Assembly: GCA_021234155.1 (NCBI GenBank)
Contig: JAJEKV010000072.1
Location: 4,877,620 to 4,941,619, forward strand
Reading direction: 5' to 3'
Length of the DNA stretch: 64,000 nt
DNA from: Isoetes taiwanensis
Lineage: Eukaryota > Streptophyta > Lycopodiopsida > Isoetales > Isoetaceae
Position 1 is the first letter of the stretch. Each line of letters opens with the position of its first letter. Positions 11,474-21,879 of this stretch are shown here, in pieces. The translations under genes were made by a program, and so were the position numbers. A model generated the notes under the pieces. That model searched no databases. It was not told where the DNA came from and saw only the letters and a program-made list of their open reading frames with translations.

Positions 11474-11701
11474 TCTCCGATTACCCCAGCTCGTGCGCTG
11501 CTGTGGGTCTTAGGCGGTTCCGTCGGCGGGGTTTTCACGAGGGTTAACGTTTTGGGCAACACCTAGGTCTGTTGGTCAACTGCTTTGGTGATCTTCCGCC
11601 CCCCCCTCTTGATTTCCGCTCTGGCTGGCTATGAAGGTCCTCCCCTTCCTCTTGGAGCCGCTCTGGCTCTTCATCCCTAGCCTCTTTGTCCGGGGGCGCA
11701 T

Positions 11702-12303
11702 TTATATGCGCAAGAGGAGCAATCTCGATATATGGTACTGTCCGTCCCGTGCTTTCTCATGTCCTCTGCTGCGGATTCGGTGGCCTTGACTAAACCTTGG
11801 CGGAACATTTTCAAAGATGAAGCTGTTAAGGTCTTCATTCCAAGAGAAGGTAGGAAGATTAAAGTATTCTCGGTACGTAAGTATACGACCTTTCCCCAAG
11901 TAATAAAAACGGTCCATTCTTATGTGCGGTGGAGCACGGGCTATCCGGTGCAAGTCTTCCACTCTCGCCAAGATGCATGATCCTCCGGGCTTCATTCGAA
12001 CAAGCTCGGCGGGGGGTCGTCATCTGGTCCTGGCGAGGGGTAAAACTTAACCACAGCCCATGCACGGTCCGGCTGCTCCACGAGGGTATAGGCCTGATCG
12101 GCTTCATTCAGCTTGATAAGAAAGCGCTCGTTGAAGTGGAAGATAGGGTAGGGAACTCTTCGGCCCTCGACAAAGTGCTTGACGAAAAGACCAAGGATGG
12201 TGTCTATCATAGGGTCTTCGTCGGCAAGATGCTCGACTAGCGCGGCAAATAGCTGGAATACGCTTAACTTCTTCAGGTCCACGGTTAGCTTGAAGCGCGG
12301 CAT
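11702..12303 (-). pseudogene. retroelement ORF1 (copy B), frameshifted
   Basis: This is the B copy of the first internal ORF. It starts at ATG 12,303 (MPRFKLTVDLKKLSVFQLF), which I take as the true N terminus, and runs through HLADEDPMIDTILGLFVKHF and NERFLIKLNEADQAYTLVEQ. A frameshift near 11,993 then moves the rest (DRFYYLGKGRILTYREYFN, SFIFENVPPRFSQGH) to another frame. The protein would be about 235 residues. I recognise no domain. It lies between primer site and H3, where known chromoviruses have nothing, so it is an extra gene of this lineage. Confidence 0.75.
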
Positions 12304-12996
12304 GGTTATACTAGCAGAGAACGGCAAGGGAGGAGGAAGGTGAGGCGCTCAAGGGAGGACGGGTGGCGCTAAAGGGTAAGCAAGGGCGCTGAGGCGTAGG
12401 GCGGATGCAAGGGAGGCGTGGAGGTCAGCTATGGCGAGTTTGGAGCTCAAGTCCGGCGGCTATGGCGGAAAAGGGCGCTCAGAGAAAGCACACGTCCGAA
12501 AATATGATTCAAAATTCAAATTTTAACTTTTAACTTTTTATAAAAATTTTCAAAAAAATAATAATTTTTTTATAAAAAATTTTAAACGGACGCGTATAAA
12601 AATACGCGCGACCGTATGGGGCGCTGCGTTGCTTATACGGCTTTTATTTTTCAAAAGAAACACCTCTGAGTATAGCAGCGCCCCTTTTCATTTTTCGGCA
12701 GCCTGCTGCCTTGTTTACCTCGGGAGACGTGCCCCCTAGGGTATTTGGGAGGTGCCCGATCCATTGGAGCCATTTTCGCCTTCATCCGAGCTACCTACAA
12801 AAAGTTATAGCTCTTCGAAACTTGGGTCTTCCAGTCGCCCTAAACTTCTTAAAACTTATATCCTATTACCTTAACCTAGCACAAAACCAAACATCAGAGA
12901 GCCAAACAATCACTCTAGCTTAAACTCTCTCTCCTGACTACCGAACTAGCGAGTTAGGGTTTGGTCAGTGCTATGATTTCGAGTAACCGAAATCAC

Positions 12997-13010
12997 GGCT
13001 CTGATACCAC
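12997..13010 (-). promoter_or_regulatory. primer-binding site of element B
   Basis: On the minus strand GTGGTATCAGAGCC lies immediately inside the LTR edge. TGGTATCAGAGC is complementary to the 3' end of plant initiator-methionine tRNA, the usual primer for plant Ty3 and copia reverse transcription. Confidence 0.9.
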
Positions 13011-14635
13011 TGTGACGCTCCCTGAACATATACGACCCGCGGCCGTATACATACGGGGACTTTCCCCTCCCATGGCGACCAACTCGCCATGAGCAGGGCC
13101 CTCCGTCTATTTCGGGCCATCTATAATATGATGCCCGAAAGAAGGACACGAAGGGGTCATTCGGCCCACGCCTTCAATGGGGCTCCTACGTCGCGGAAGC
13201 GTGAATACAAGGGTTAGCACACAGCATAAATCACATATAAATAACCACCACGAAGGGTGGAGCATCCATCCAAATACCAACGGCAAAGAATATACATCTA
13301 AACCTAAGAAAAACACCCCAAACCCATGGTTCTACCGCTCGGACTCGGTGAGGATCGACCGGCGGCTAGGTCTCAAGAGATCAGCGGGCCCGAATCTTGA
13401 CATGGCGTTGGCTGGCATAGAACATTGGCTAGGGTTGTCCACTCCATCCGCCCCTCACATTGCACACTTTGCGGATGGGTCAAATCACGCTATGGCCGCT
13501 ATAGCCTTGGGGGAGACGGGCTCGAGGTATCACCCTGGCTGAGCCTACTCCGGGGTTCATGACACCCGGTCCGATGAGGCAGGTCAGGGAAGCGTCCCCT
13601 TCCAGGATCACAGTGGTTCCATGGGTGAGCTAGAGAATACGTGCCACATCAGCGACCCCCGCATCCATACCCAACTTACTCACCCTAAATCTACTCAAAG
13701 TGCATGGTGCCCCATCAAGGTCACACCACTACACCTGGGGAGTGTCGGACCCATACCCGCCCCCACGTGACCGGCTATCAGGCCTAGCCCACTGTAGGAG
13801 TCTCAGGAGCCTTTTATGTTCGTGCAAGACCCCACCCCCACTTCACCACTGTGTCCCTTCTCTGGTGCTAAGCCAGACCATAGCATCTACGACCCGGTGG
13901 TCTCTTGTACACAGGCCGCAACTATTGGGATAATACAGGGCTCTATCTAGGAGCATACTACAATATATGGGCTCAGAGGTCTCTACCCCCCGTAATCCCC
14001 CATCTCTGGAGTGCTAACTAAGCAAAGAACTATCACTCCATCCTTTGAGAGCAAAACCAGAATAAAAAATATAAAGAGACTTACCTTTACAACCAAGGGT
14101 TAGTTCCTACCACCAAAACACAGAGAGAGTAGACAAGACACACACACAAGTGCCCAAAAGGGGCGCTACCCTAGAATTCTCAACTACACTAACCACCCAC
14201 CTGTATTCCTGCTCGACCCGTTATCGTTTGGTGCCTCCATCCTTCTCAAACTCGATGCTCAGCTCTGATCACACAGGTGCAAGTACTTGGGCAAGTTGGC
14301 GCTCAGCTCAATCACAAGGTAGGCGCTCAGCTCAGGTCGATTATGGTGGATATGGGGGTGGTGATCCACCTTATTGGTCCAAAATAGCATTCACCATGCT
14401 GGCCAATCGGGTTTGGCCAGGTGGCGCCTTCCCAAGGGGTATTTAGCTTAATTATCCTTTGTTAATAATAATCCCTTAAATGTAGGTTATTATCTTTAAC
14501 AATTAAATTAGCATAGCTAATTTAATTCTTTTTAGGTCAACCCCCTAGGTTACCATACCCCATGGTAGCGTATCTATACTGGGTGACGTGTCAATATATT
14601 TATACGTATACCGTATAAATACTTGGAACGTCACA
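13011..14635 (-). repeat. LTR of element B (about 1.63 kb)
   Basis: Minus-strand LTR running from TGTGACGTTCC (at 14,635) to GAGCGTCACA (at 13,011). It is homologous along its whole length to 16,473-18,104 in inverse orientation. The terminal stem-loops and the AAAG|GTAAGT donor-like site are conserved. Confidence 0.9.
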
Positions 14636-15399
14636 GTTGGCATAGTATATGATGCAGAAGATTTAAACTTGAAGTCATATTGTGATGCAGATTGGTGTGG
14701 AGACCTTGATGAACGAAAATCAACATCTGGATATATACTCATGCTAGGTGAAGGACCTATCAGTTGGAGAAGCAAAAAGGAATCTTCTATTGCACTATCA
14801 AATGCAGAATCAGAATATGCAGCAACCACATTTGCTGCCAAGGAGATTGTGTGGACAAGAAGATTTTTAAACGAGATTGGAGTTGCTCAATCAGAAGGCA
14901 CAATCCTTTTCTGTGATAATTTCAGTTGTATAGCAATGACAAAAAATCCTATCTGTCATGAGAGGACAAAACACATTGAGATGGAAATGCATTTTATCAA
15001 AGATATGGTTGAAAAGCAGTTGATACATATGCAATATATTAGGTCAGAAGGGCAGTTAGCAGATCTGCTAACAAAGGGGCTGAGCACCAACAGGTTCAGT
15101 AAATTAGCAGATGAGATAAATTGCAAAAGAATTTTCTTCATTCAAGACTCTATACTCTCCATACATTTACTTATCTATTGCAGATTGCCACACTCTACAT
15201 GTTTTGAGACCATGGTTCTAGTACTATAAAGCTCTATGCTGGTTTTAAATTTATATCTTGGTATGCTTTTCTAGCAAAAAGCATAAACTTTGCTATGTAC
15301 TTCAGATTTTATAATTAATGATAAAACCGTCTCTTACTCTCAAAAAAAAAAAAAAAAAAAATTGCAAGAGAATTACAACACTATGATATGAAAGGGGAA
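14636..15399 (+). mobile_element. Ty1/copia fragment: RNase H and 3' end
   Basis: The plus strand encodes the C-terminal RNase H of a copia polyprotein. SYCDADWCGDLDERKSTSGY (first catalytic Asp), SNAESEYAA (Glu), FCDNFS (Asp) and the end signature RTKHIEMEMHFIKD..GQLADLLTKGL are all present. The frame continues after a 225-bp retroposon with CKRELQHYDMKGEC, then a polypurine tract (AAAGGGGAA) and an LTR start. The 5' side is cut by element B. The catalytic residues visible are intact, but no upstream domains remain here. Confidence 0.9.
15134..15358 (+). mobile_element. 225-bp poly(A) retroposon inside copia
   Basis: The insert ends in a run of about 20 A and is flanked by AAATTGCAAAAGAATT (15,118-15,133) and AAATTGCAAGAGAATT (15,359-15,374), a 16-bp target duplication with one mismatch. 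Removing it restores the copia reading frame. Tail plus long direct repeats is the mark of LINE-driven target-primed reverse transcription. I see no clear A and B boxes, so it may be a severely 5'-truncated LINE or mRNA 3' end rather than a tRNA-type SINE. Confidence 0.85.
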
Positions 15400-16143
15400 T
15401 GTGAGAAATGTTCATATCATAAGTGTTGCATATTTTTATTATTATCAGAAGGAGATATTATTAAGTACAATTGATGAAGGTTGGATGTGATGTTTAAGCA
15501 AGCACATAAATTATGATTGATAAATTTGCCCTAGGCAAAACATGGCAGAACTTGTTCTTAATCAAGGGAACTTGATCTTAGCCATTGAGAAAAGGATGGT
15601 GAAAAATATTAAACAGGAATTTACTTATATAGTAACCCAGATATCGGGACCTCAGTCAAATAAGAATAGGCCAAGCTATATTCGAAGGAGAAGACTACTA
15701 CACAGACTTTGGATCTGGAAACTACGACGGTTCCAGGACCGCCGGAACTCTGCAAATATAATTGAAAGAAGTATGCATTGTTTGTTTATCCTAAGCTTCT
15801 TGCAAGAAGACGACATTGGAGTAAGAAATCTACCGTCAAACCTGCTACAGTAAGTGGGTCAATACCATATGAGCAGTGATTCAATGGTTTAATGGGTTAT
15901 ATGATAATATATATTGATATTTCATGGTGATCATTTGCTGATAATGGACTTGGATAAATTAGCATGATAGTTGTAAGATCTATCATACTATGGTGGAGAT
16001 TGAGTAAGAAAGATATATTGAATACATGTTGTTCATGATTGTTTGAAGCTAACATATTATTGAAATTATTCAAGCATTGTAAAAACAACTTTGCTAGACA
16101 TAATATTAAATCAAAGATTGATATTGAGCAATTTGACATTACA
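15400..16143 (+). repeat. copia LTR, right end uncertain
   Basis: It starts TGTGAGAAATG directly after the copia polypurine tract, as a 3' LTR should. The right border is uncertain; ...GACATTACA at about 16,143 is a plausible CA end. The interior is AT-rich and has no ORF of note. No second copy lies in the window for comparison. Confidence 0.5.
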
Positions 16144-16472
16144 AGTTCCAACCTATATAGGCATTGCTCTGAAAAGGCGCCTGTACGTTCGGAAGCGGCA
16201 TGGGGAAGATATGCGGAGGCCAGAAGGGTTCAGAAATCTGGTGCAGGAATTAACCGAAGCACGGTCTTCTTCGTCTTCGGCAAAAAATAGGGCTCATCCT
16301 GCCATAGCCGCTTCTTCAACAAGAACCCCTAATCTTCGTCTTCAGAAAATAGTGCCTCCGCCGCTGCTACCTCCGTCGCCCATGCGTCCAGACTTCTCAT
16401 ATGGGTTAAATAATTCACAAGCAGAGGTATTGGCTTCCCCCTCAATGGCCATAGCTCCGGTGCCATTGTCGT
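16144..16472 (+). pseudogene. possible host coding fragment, 5' side of insertion A
   Basis: GC-richer, coding-looking DNA. One frame gives MRPDFSYGLNNSQAEVLASP and then MAIAPVPLS up to the LTR edge. It has the low-complexity Ser/Pro character of a plant transcription-factor C terminus. The fragment at 38,924-39,200, just beyond the inverted LTR, has similar composition. The two may be one exon split by the retroelements, but the frames do not join simply and no 5-bp target duplication is visible (GTCGT left, AAATC right). Family not recognised. Confidence 0.3.
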
Positions 16473-18104
16473 TGTGACGTTCCAAGTATTTATACGGTAT
16501 ACGTATAAATATATTGACACGTCACCCAGTATAGATACGCTACCATGGGGTATGGTAACCTAGGGGGTTGACCTAAAAAGAATTAAATTAGCTATGCTAA
16601 TTTAATTGTTAAAGATAATAACCTACATTTAAGGGATTATTATTAACAAAGGATAATTAAGCTAAATACCCCTTGGGAAGGCGCCACCTGGCCAAACCCG
16701 ATTGGCCAGCATGGTGAATGCTATTTGGACCAATAAGGTGGATCACCACCCCCATATCCACCATAATCGACCTGAGCTGAGCGCCTACCTTGTGATTGAG
16801 CTGAGCGCCAACTTGCCCAAGTACTTGCACCTGTGTGATCAGAGCTGAGCATCGAGTTTGAGAAGGATGGAGGCACCAAACGATAACGGGTCGAGCAGGA
16901 ATACAGGTGGGTGGTTAGTGTAGTTGAGAATTCTAGGGTAGCGCCCCTTTTGGGCACTTGTGTGTGTGTCTTGTCTGCTCTCTCTGTGTTTTGGTGGTAG
17001 GAACTAACCCTTGGTTGTAAAGGTAAGTCTCTTTATATTTTTTATTCTGGTTTTGCTCTCAAAGGATGGAGTGATAGTTCTTTGCTTAGTTAGCACTCCA
17101 GAGATGGGGGATTACGGGGGGTAGAGACCTCTGAGCCCATATATTGTAGTATGCTCCTAGATAGAGCCCTGTATTATCCCAATAGTTGCGGCCTGTGTAC
17201 AAGAGACCACCGGGTCGTAGATGCTATGGTCTGGCTTAGCACCAGAGAAGGGACACAGTGGTGAAGTGGGGGTGGGGTCTTGCACGAACATAAAAGGCTC
17301 CTGAGACTCTTACAGTGGGCTAGGCCTGATAGCCGGTCACGTAGAGGACCGGGTATGGGTCTGACACTCCCTGGGTGTAGTGGTGTGACCCGTATGGGGC
17401 ACCATGCACTTTGAGTAGATTTAGGGTGAGTAAGTTGGGTATGGATGCGGGGGTCGCTGATGTGGCACGTATTCTCTAGCTCACCCATGGAACCACTGTG
17501 ATCCTGGAAGGGGACGCTTCCCTGACCTGCCTCATCGGACCGGGGTGTCATGAACCCTGGAGTAGGCTCAGCAGGGTGATACCCGAGCCCTGCGTTCTCC
17601 CGGAAGGCTATAGCGAAGCCATAGCGTGATTCGACCCATCTGCAAAGTGTGCACAGGAGGGGCGGATGGAGTGGACAACCCTAGCCAATGTTCTATGCCA
17701 GCCAACGCCATGTCAAGATTCGGTCTGCTGATCTCTTGAGACCTAGCCGTCAGTCGATCCTCACTGGAGTCTGAGCCAGGGTAGAACCATGGGTTTGGGG
17801 TGTTTTTCTTAGGTTTAGATGTATATTCTTTGCCGTTGGTATTTGGATGGATGCTCCACCCTTCGTGGTGGTTATTTATATGTGATTTATGCTGTGTGCT
17901 AACCCTTGTATTCACGCTTCCGCGACGTAGGAGCCCCATTGAAGGTGGGCGAATGACCCTTTCAGTGTCCTTCTTTAGGGCATCATATTATAGATGGCCG
18001 AAATAGACGGAGGGTTCTGCTCATGGCGAAGTTGGTCGCCATGGAGGGGAAAGTCCTCGTGATGTATACTACCGCTGGTCATATATGTTCGTGGAGGCGC
18101 CACA
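16473..18104 (+). repeat. 5' LTR of element A (1,632 bp)
   Basis: Begins TGTGACGTTCC and ends GGCGCCACA, directly before the primer site. A stem-loop (TATTTATACG / CGTATAAATA, 16,487-16,511) sits just inside the 5' end. A block at 17,641-17,690 (TGCAAAGTGTGCACAGG, then GGCGGATGGAGTGG) is shared with LTR families C and D. It aligns end to end with the inverted LTR of B. Confidence 0.95.
17019..17028 (+). promoter_or_regulatory. splice-donor-like site inside the LTR
   Basis: AAAG|GTAAGT, a consensus plant 5' splice site, lies about 550 bases into the LTR. It is kept in LTR B, in the 3' LTR of A (AAAGGTAAGT near 36,240) and as GGTGAGT in the inverted LTR at 38.4 kb. If transcription starts upstream of it, spliced subgenomic RNAs could deliver the internal ORFs, including the H3 gene. 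Confidence 0.4.
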
Positions 18105-18106
18105 GT

Positions 18107-18119
18107 TGGTATCAGAGCC
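18107..18119 (+). promoter_or_regulatory. primer-binding site of element A
   Basis: TGGTATCAGAGCC, complementary to the initiator-methionine tRNA 3' end, begins two bases after the LTR terminus. Confidence 0.9.
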
Positions 18120-18807
18120 GTGATTTCGGTTACTCGAAATCATAGCACTGACCAAACCCTAACTCGCTAGTTTGGTAGTCAGGAGAGAGAGTTTAAGCTA
18201 GAGTGATTGTTTGGCTCTCTGATGTTTGGTTTTGTGCTAGGTTAAGGTAATAGGATATAAGTTTTAAGAAGTTTAGATTTAATTGGAAGACCCAAGTTTC
18301 AAGAGCTATAACTTTTGTAGGTAGCTCGGATGAAGGCGAAAATGGCTCCAATGGATCGGGCACCTCCCAAATACCCTAGGGGGCACGTCTCCCGAGGTAA
18401 ACAAGGCAGCAGGCTGCCGAAAAATGAAAAGGGGCGCTGCTATACTCAGAGGTGTTTCTTTTGAAAAATAAAAGTCAGATAAGCAACGCGCTCCCATACT
18501 GGTCGTGGCGTATTTTTATATCTGCGTCCGCTTAAAATTTTTATAAAAAATTATTATTTTTTGAAAATTTTTATAAAAAGTTAAAAGTTAAAATTTGAAT
18601 TTTGAATCATATTTTCGGACGTGTGCTTTCTCTGAGCGCCCTTTTCCGCCATAGCCGCCGGACTTGAGCTCCAAACTCGCCATAGCTGACCTCCACGCCT
18701 CCCTTGCATCCGCCCTACGCCTCGGCGCCCTTGCTTACTTTTAGCGCCACCCGTCCTCCCTTTGTGCCTCACCTTCCTCCTCCCTTGCCGTTCTCGCTAG
18801 TATAACC

Positions 18808-19519
18808 ATGCCGGCTTCAAGCTAACCGTGGACTCAAGAAGTTGTTTATTCCGGCTATTTTGCCGGCTAGTCGAAAGCATCTTGCCGACGAAGACCCTAT
18901 GATAGACACCATCCTTGATCTTTTCATCAAGCACTTTGTCGAGGGCCGAAGAGTTCCCTACCCTATCTTCCACTTCAACGAGCGCTTTCTTATCAAGCTG
19001 AATGAAGCCGATCAGGCCTATACCCTCGTGGAGCAGCCGGACCGTGCATGGGCTGTGGTTAAGTTTTACCCCTCGCCAGGACTAGATGACGACCCTGCCG
19101 AGCTTGTTCGGAATGAAGCCCAGAGGATCATGCATCTTGCGAGAGTGGAAGACTTGCACCAGATAGCCAGTGCTCCACCAGACATAAGAATGGACCGTTT
19201 TTATTACTTGGGGAAAGGTCGTATACTTACGTACCGAGAATACTTTAATCTTCCTACCTTCTCTTGGAATGAAGACCTTAACAGCTTCATCTTTGAAAAT
19301 GTTCCGCCAAGGTTTAGTCAAGGCCACGGAATCTGCGGGGAGGACATGAAGCACCTACGGTGTACCATATCGAGATTGCTCTACGCGATACAAATGCGCC
19401 TGGACAAAGAGGCTAGGGATGAAGAGCGAGAGCGGCTCCAAGAGGAAGGGGAGGACCTTCATAGCCAGCAGAGCGGAAATCAAGAGGGGGGCCAGCAAGA
19501 TCACCAGCAGGTTGACTAG
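18808..19519 (+). pseudogene. retroelement ORF1 (copy A), N terminus frameshifted
   Basis: The expected ATG is at 18,808, but small deletions relative to copy B break the first 30 codons. An open frame of 225 codons runs from 18,842 (a TTG) to the stop at 19,519. The body is well preserved: HFVEGRRVPYPIFHFNERFL, FYYLGKGRILTYREYFNLPT and PPRFSQGHGI, then a charged helical segment (LDKEARDEERERLQEEGEDL) and a Gln-rich end. No known domain, signal peptide or membrane segment is apparent. The aromatic-rich middle and charged C terminus suggest a soluble structural or nucleic-acid-associated protein, but this is inference. Confidence 0.75.
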
Positions 19520-19698
19520 CAGGACCTAGGTGTTGCCCAAAACATTAACCCCCCGTGAAAACCCCCCGCCGACGTGGAACCGCCGGCAGTAATCCACGCC
19601 ACACTGAGCAGACGAGCCGGGTAATCGGAGATTGAAGAGAACTAAGTCCGCACTGTTAAGAGTGGGGGTGCACTATAAGACCCGACCGGGCAGCCAGG

Positions 19699-20106
19699 AT
19701 GCAACCATCGCCAAGAGGACATCGGGCTCGTAGGACGGAGCAGATCGCTCAAATGGACAAAGCATCCTTCAACCGGCGGAATCCATTCGGCAATTTTAAG
19801 CCGCTGAAGCCCCATAGGTATCGGGCCGGCACGGTAGAGCACCGGGAGATACGTAAGTATCAGAAGTCTACCGAGCCATTGATTCGTCGGCTCCCCTTCC
19901 AGCGGCTTGTACGGGAGATCGCCCAGGAATTTAAAACCGACCTAAGGTTCCAAGCTTTTGCGATCCTCGCCCTCCAGGAGGCTACCGAGGCTTACCTCGT
20001 CGAGCTTTTCAGTGACGCCAACCTTTGCACCATACACGAAAAGCGGGTCACCATCATGCCCAAGGACCTCCAGCTGGCACGAAGGATCCGAGGGGATTTT
20101 AGGTGA
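19699..20106 (+). CDS. retroelement-encoded histone H3-like protein (copy A), 135 aa
   Basis: It starts at a true ATG (19,699) and gives 135 residues, the length of mature H3. From residue 39 the H3 core is clear: [56 protein letters not shown] and [20 protein letters not shown]. The tail ([20 protein letters not shown]...) is mostly in a different frame from copy B. Compensating indels shift it and restore the frame just before the PHRYR motif, so STGGK is lost too. No ARKS is present in any frame used. Relative to canonical H3 the core has RPG to RAG, ELLI to EPLI, the G in VGLFED to E, and an end GDFR. It lies 180 bases after ORF1 and 240 before ORF3, on the same strand, with no introns. 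Confidence 0.93.
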   Translation: MQPSPRGHRARRTEQIAQMDKASFNRRNPFGNFKPLKPHRYRAGTVEHREIRKYQKSTEPLIRRLPFQRLVREIAQEFKTDLRFQAFAILALQEATEAYLVELFSDANLCTIHEKRVTIMPKDLQLARRIRGDFR

Positions 20107-20346
20107 TTAAACGACCGTCTTTTTCTGTTGTAAAAATTTTTGTAACTTACCCGTGTACTAGTCCCACTTTTGGGTTGTGAATATAAAAGTAATTTTTTTC
20201 GGAAATAGATTATTAAGTAAATAATAATTTTAATAATAATTTTGGGAAACGTGCCAAAAAGTGAAACCCCTTTTTGGCCATTAGGGTTTCATTTTTCCTT
20301 CTTGCTTCAGCATCTCCTTTCCTCCTCCTTCGCGCCTTCAACCCTC
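20107..20346 (+). other. spacer between H3 and ORF3
   Basis: AT-rich, non-coding. No metazoan-type histone 3' stem-loop is present after the H3 stop, as expected for a polyadenylated plant or retroelement transcript. The ORF3 leader (AGGGTTTCATTTTTCC then a TC-rich stretch) is where element B is truncated. Confidence 0.5.
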
Positions 20347-21735
20347 ATGGCTCGCCCAACCTTGCAGCAGTGGTATTTGGACGGAGAGCATTGGGACCCT
20401 GCGGTTCCCTTTGATCTTCTTCACCCCTACCTGCTCCAGCAGGTAGATCTTATCTCCAACATGCAGGGCCATCCAGATTATGCCGCTTTTCTTCAGTTTT
20501 ATTGTGAGGAGATTGTATCGGCATGCGTTTACAACGACGACGATGAGCAGCTCTACCTTGACTTCCATACCCTGCACCAGATGTTAGGGGGTGATGAGCA
20601 TGGCCGCAATGTCATCAAAGGCATCAGAAGGCGAGGGACCGACCTCCCTATTGTCACAATAGATCGGGAAACTTGTTTTGAGGCCCGATTCGCACTGGCC
20701 ATCATTATGGACCAGTACGTAGAGGATGAGGAGATTCCTGTTGAGCATTTTTCTACGCCTCTACCTCCTGACCCAGAAGATGACGAAGTCGTCAACGAGC
20801 AGGATTTTGTAAGGTGGAAGGAACTTGCCACAGAAGCCCCTGCTAGCCGACAGAAAGTCCTCAAGCTCGAAGGGTTAAACCTTCTTCCCACCGTACTCTT
20901 AAATGACCAAGAGTACCTGATTTTTGAGGATATCATGTGGGCCTACCGCGTTCTTACGGGGATCCGCCGCAAGAAGATAGAGATTCTCTATGATCTTGTG
21001 GAATATTGCCAAGATGACTTCATCGACTTCACCACACCGGTGGTGCAACCCGCACAAGTAGAGAACCTATTGGCATATCAGGCTGAAGAGCAAGAGCCCG
21101 TTGAAACTCTTTTGTCACTTCGCCAGTTCTTGTTAAGTGACACACCCCAGCCTCCCGAAGAGCATTTTGCGGCCCGGACACGGCCTACTCTTTCGGACCC
21201 GCCTTTGCAAATCACCATGGGAGAGGTGGATCAAGACGAGGAAGACCTTTGCGACACCAAGGTCAGCCTTAAGGATGACAAGGAAGAGGAAGAGGAGGAG
21301 AAGCTTCCCATCACCTTGGAGAAAGAAGCGGAGACCTCCACCGACCCTCAGGTTAGGGCAATGGGGAACCATGTGGCCCGATTCTTTCTCTCGGCCTTCC
21401 GCCAAGGAGAGGTGCTATTTTTCTCCAAGAACCTAGGGCCTTCCTCTGAAGCTTCTTGGTGGGCGCTCCGGGCCATATCCACTTCAGCGGGCCATAAGAA
21501 GATTGACTATCACGTCACCACCATTACTTTGGTCCGTAAGGATTTGGCTATAGCAGCATTGGGGGACGTGGCGGGCTGCGCTAACATGCGCCTCCTTGTA
21601 GCGGCACCTTTGGCTACTTGCTTGCCACCAGAGGCAGCAGCTCGAGCCGCCCTCTCTGCTAGCCCCAGCGCCACTTTGATGCGCTACCGTCCACCTCCTC
21701 AGCCAATGGACGAAGACGAGGGACCCAGCTCCTAG
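20347..21735 (+). CDS. retroelement ORF3, 462 aa, function unknown
   Basis: Intact single-exon ORF from ATG 20,347 (MARPTLQQWYLDGEHWDP) to TAG 21,735. The N-terminal two thirds are acidic and rich in helices and aromatics (FLQFYCEEIVSACVYNDDDE; DFVRWKELATEAPASRQ; YDLVEYCQDDFIDF). A strongly acidic tract (DEEDLCDTKVSLKDDKEEEE) follows at about residues 300-325. The C-terminal part is Ala/Pro-rich (MRLLVAAPLATCLPPEAAAR). I recognise no family. Acidic tracts are common in histone chaperones, so interaction with the neighbouring H3 is a testable idea, nothing more. It is open end to end, although gag next door is broken, which suggests recent activity or constraint. Confidence 0.8.
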   Translation: MARPTLQQWYLDGEHWDPAVPFDLLHPYLLQQVDLISNMQGHPDYAAFLQFYCEEIVSACVYNDDDEQLYLDFHTLHQMLGGDEHGRNVIKGIRRRGTDLPIVTIDRETCFEARFALAIIMDQYVEDEEIPVEHFSTPLPPDPEDDEVVNEQDFVRWKELATEAPASRQKVLKLEGLNLLPTVLLNDQEYLIFEDIMWAYRVLTGIRRKKIEILYDLVEYCQDDFIDFTTPVVQPAQVENLLAYQAEEQEPVETLLSLRQFLLSDTPQPPEEHFAARTRPTLSDPPLQITMGEVDQDEEDLCDTKVSLKDDKEEEEEEKLPITLEKEAETSTDPQVRAMGNHVARFFLSAFRQGEVLFFSKNLGPSSEASWWALRAISTSAGHKKIDYHVTTITLVRKDLAIAALGDVAGCANMRLLVAAPLATCLPPEAAARAALSASPSATLMRYRPPPQPMDEDEGPSS

Positions 21736-21879
21736 ATGATTGTATTATGTTTGCATTCTGAAATAGCTGTAAAATTTTCATTGGCAATGTCTTAAGCCAT
21801 GGTTATCACTCGTGATGTGTTATCCTTTATGATTACTGTCTATTGTATCAATCAATACGTAATGCCAATATAATTCTGA

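Larger units (their letters stand above)
10785..14635 (-). mobile_element. Ty3 element B: 5' LTR, ORF1 and histone H3, truncated
   Basis: Read on the minus strand, this is the left part of the same retrotransposon family as element A. It has a full 5' LTR (13,011-14,635), primer site, ORF1, the H3-like gene and the spacer up to just before ORF3, where homology stops abruptly at about 10,785 (A position about 20,305). Gag, pol and the 3' LTR are absent. Its right end (LTR terminus ...CGTCACA) abuts copia RNase H sequence, so B landed in a copia element. Because the left side is truncated, no target-site duplication can be read. Compared with A, B has small in-frame and frameshift differences in both ORFs, so the two are separate insertions or diverged copies. 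Confidence 0.85.

Noticed and set aside
14588-14841. Long frames antisense to copia RNase H
   Set aside because: They are shadows of the RNase H coding strand and show no protein similarity.
20107-20240. Histone mRNA 3' stem-loop after the element H3
   Set aside because: No GGCYCTTTTCAGAGCC-type hairpin is present; the AT-rich spacer has no comparable stem.
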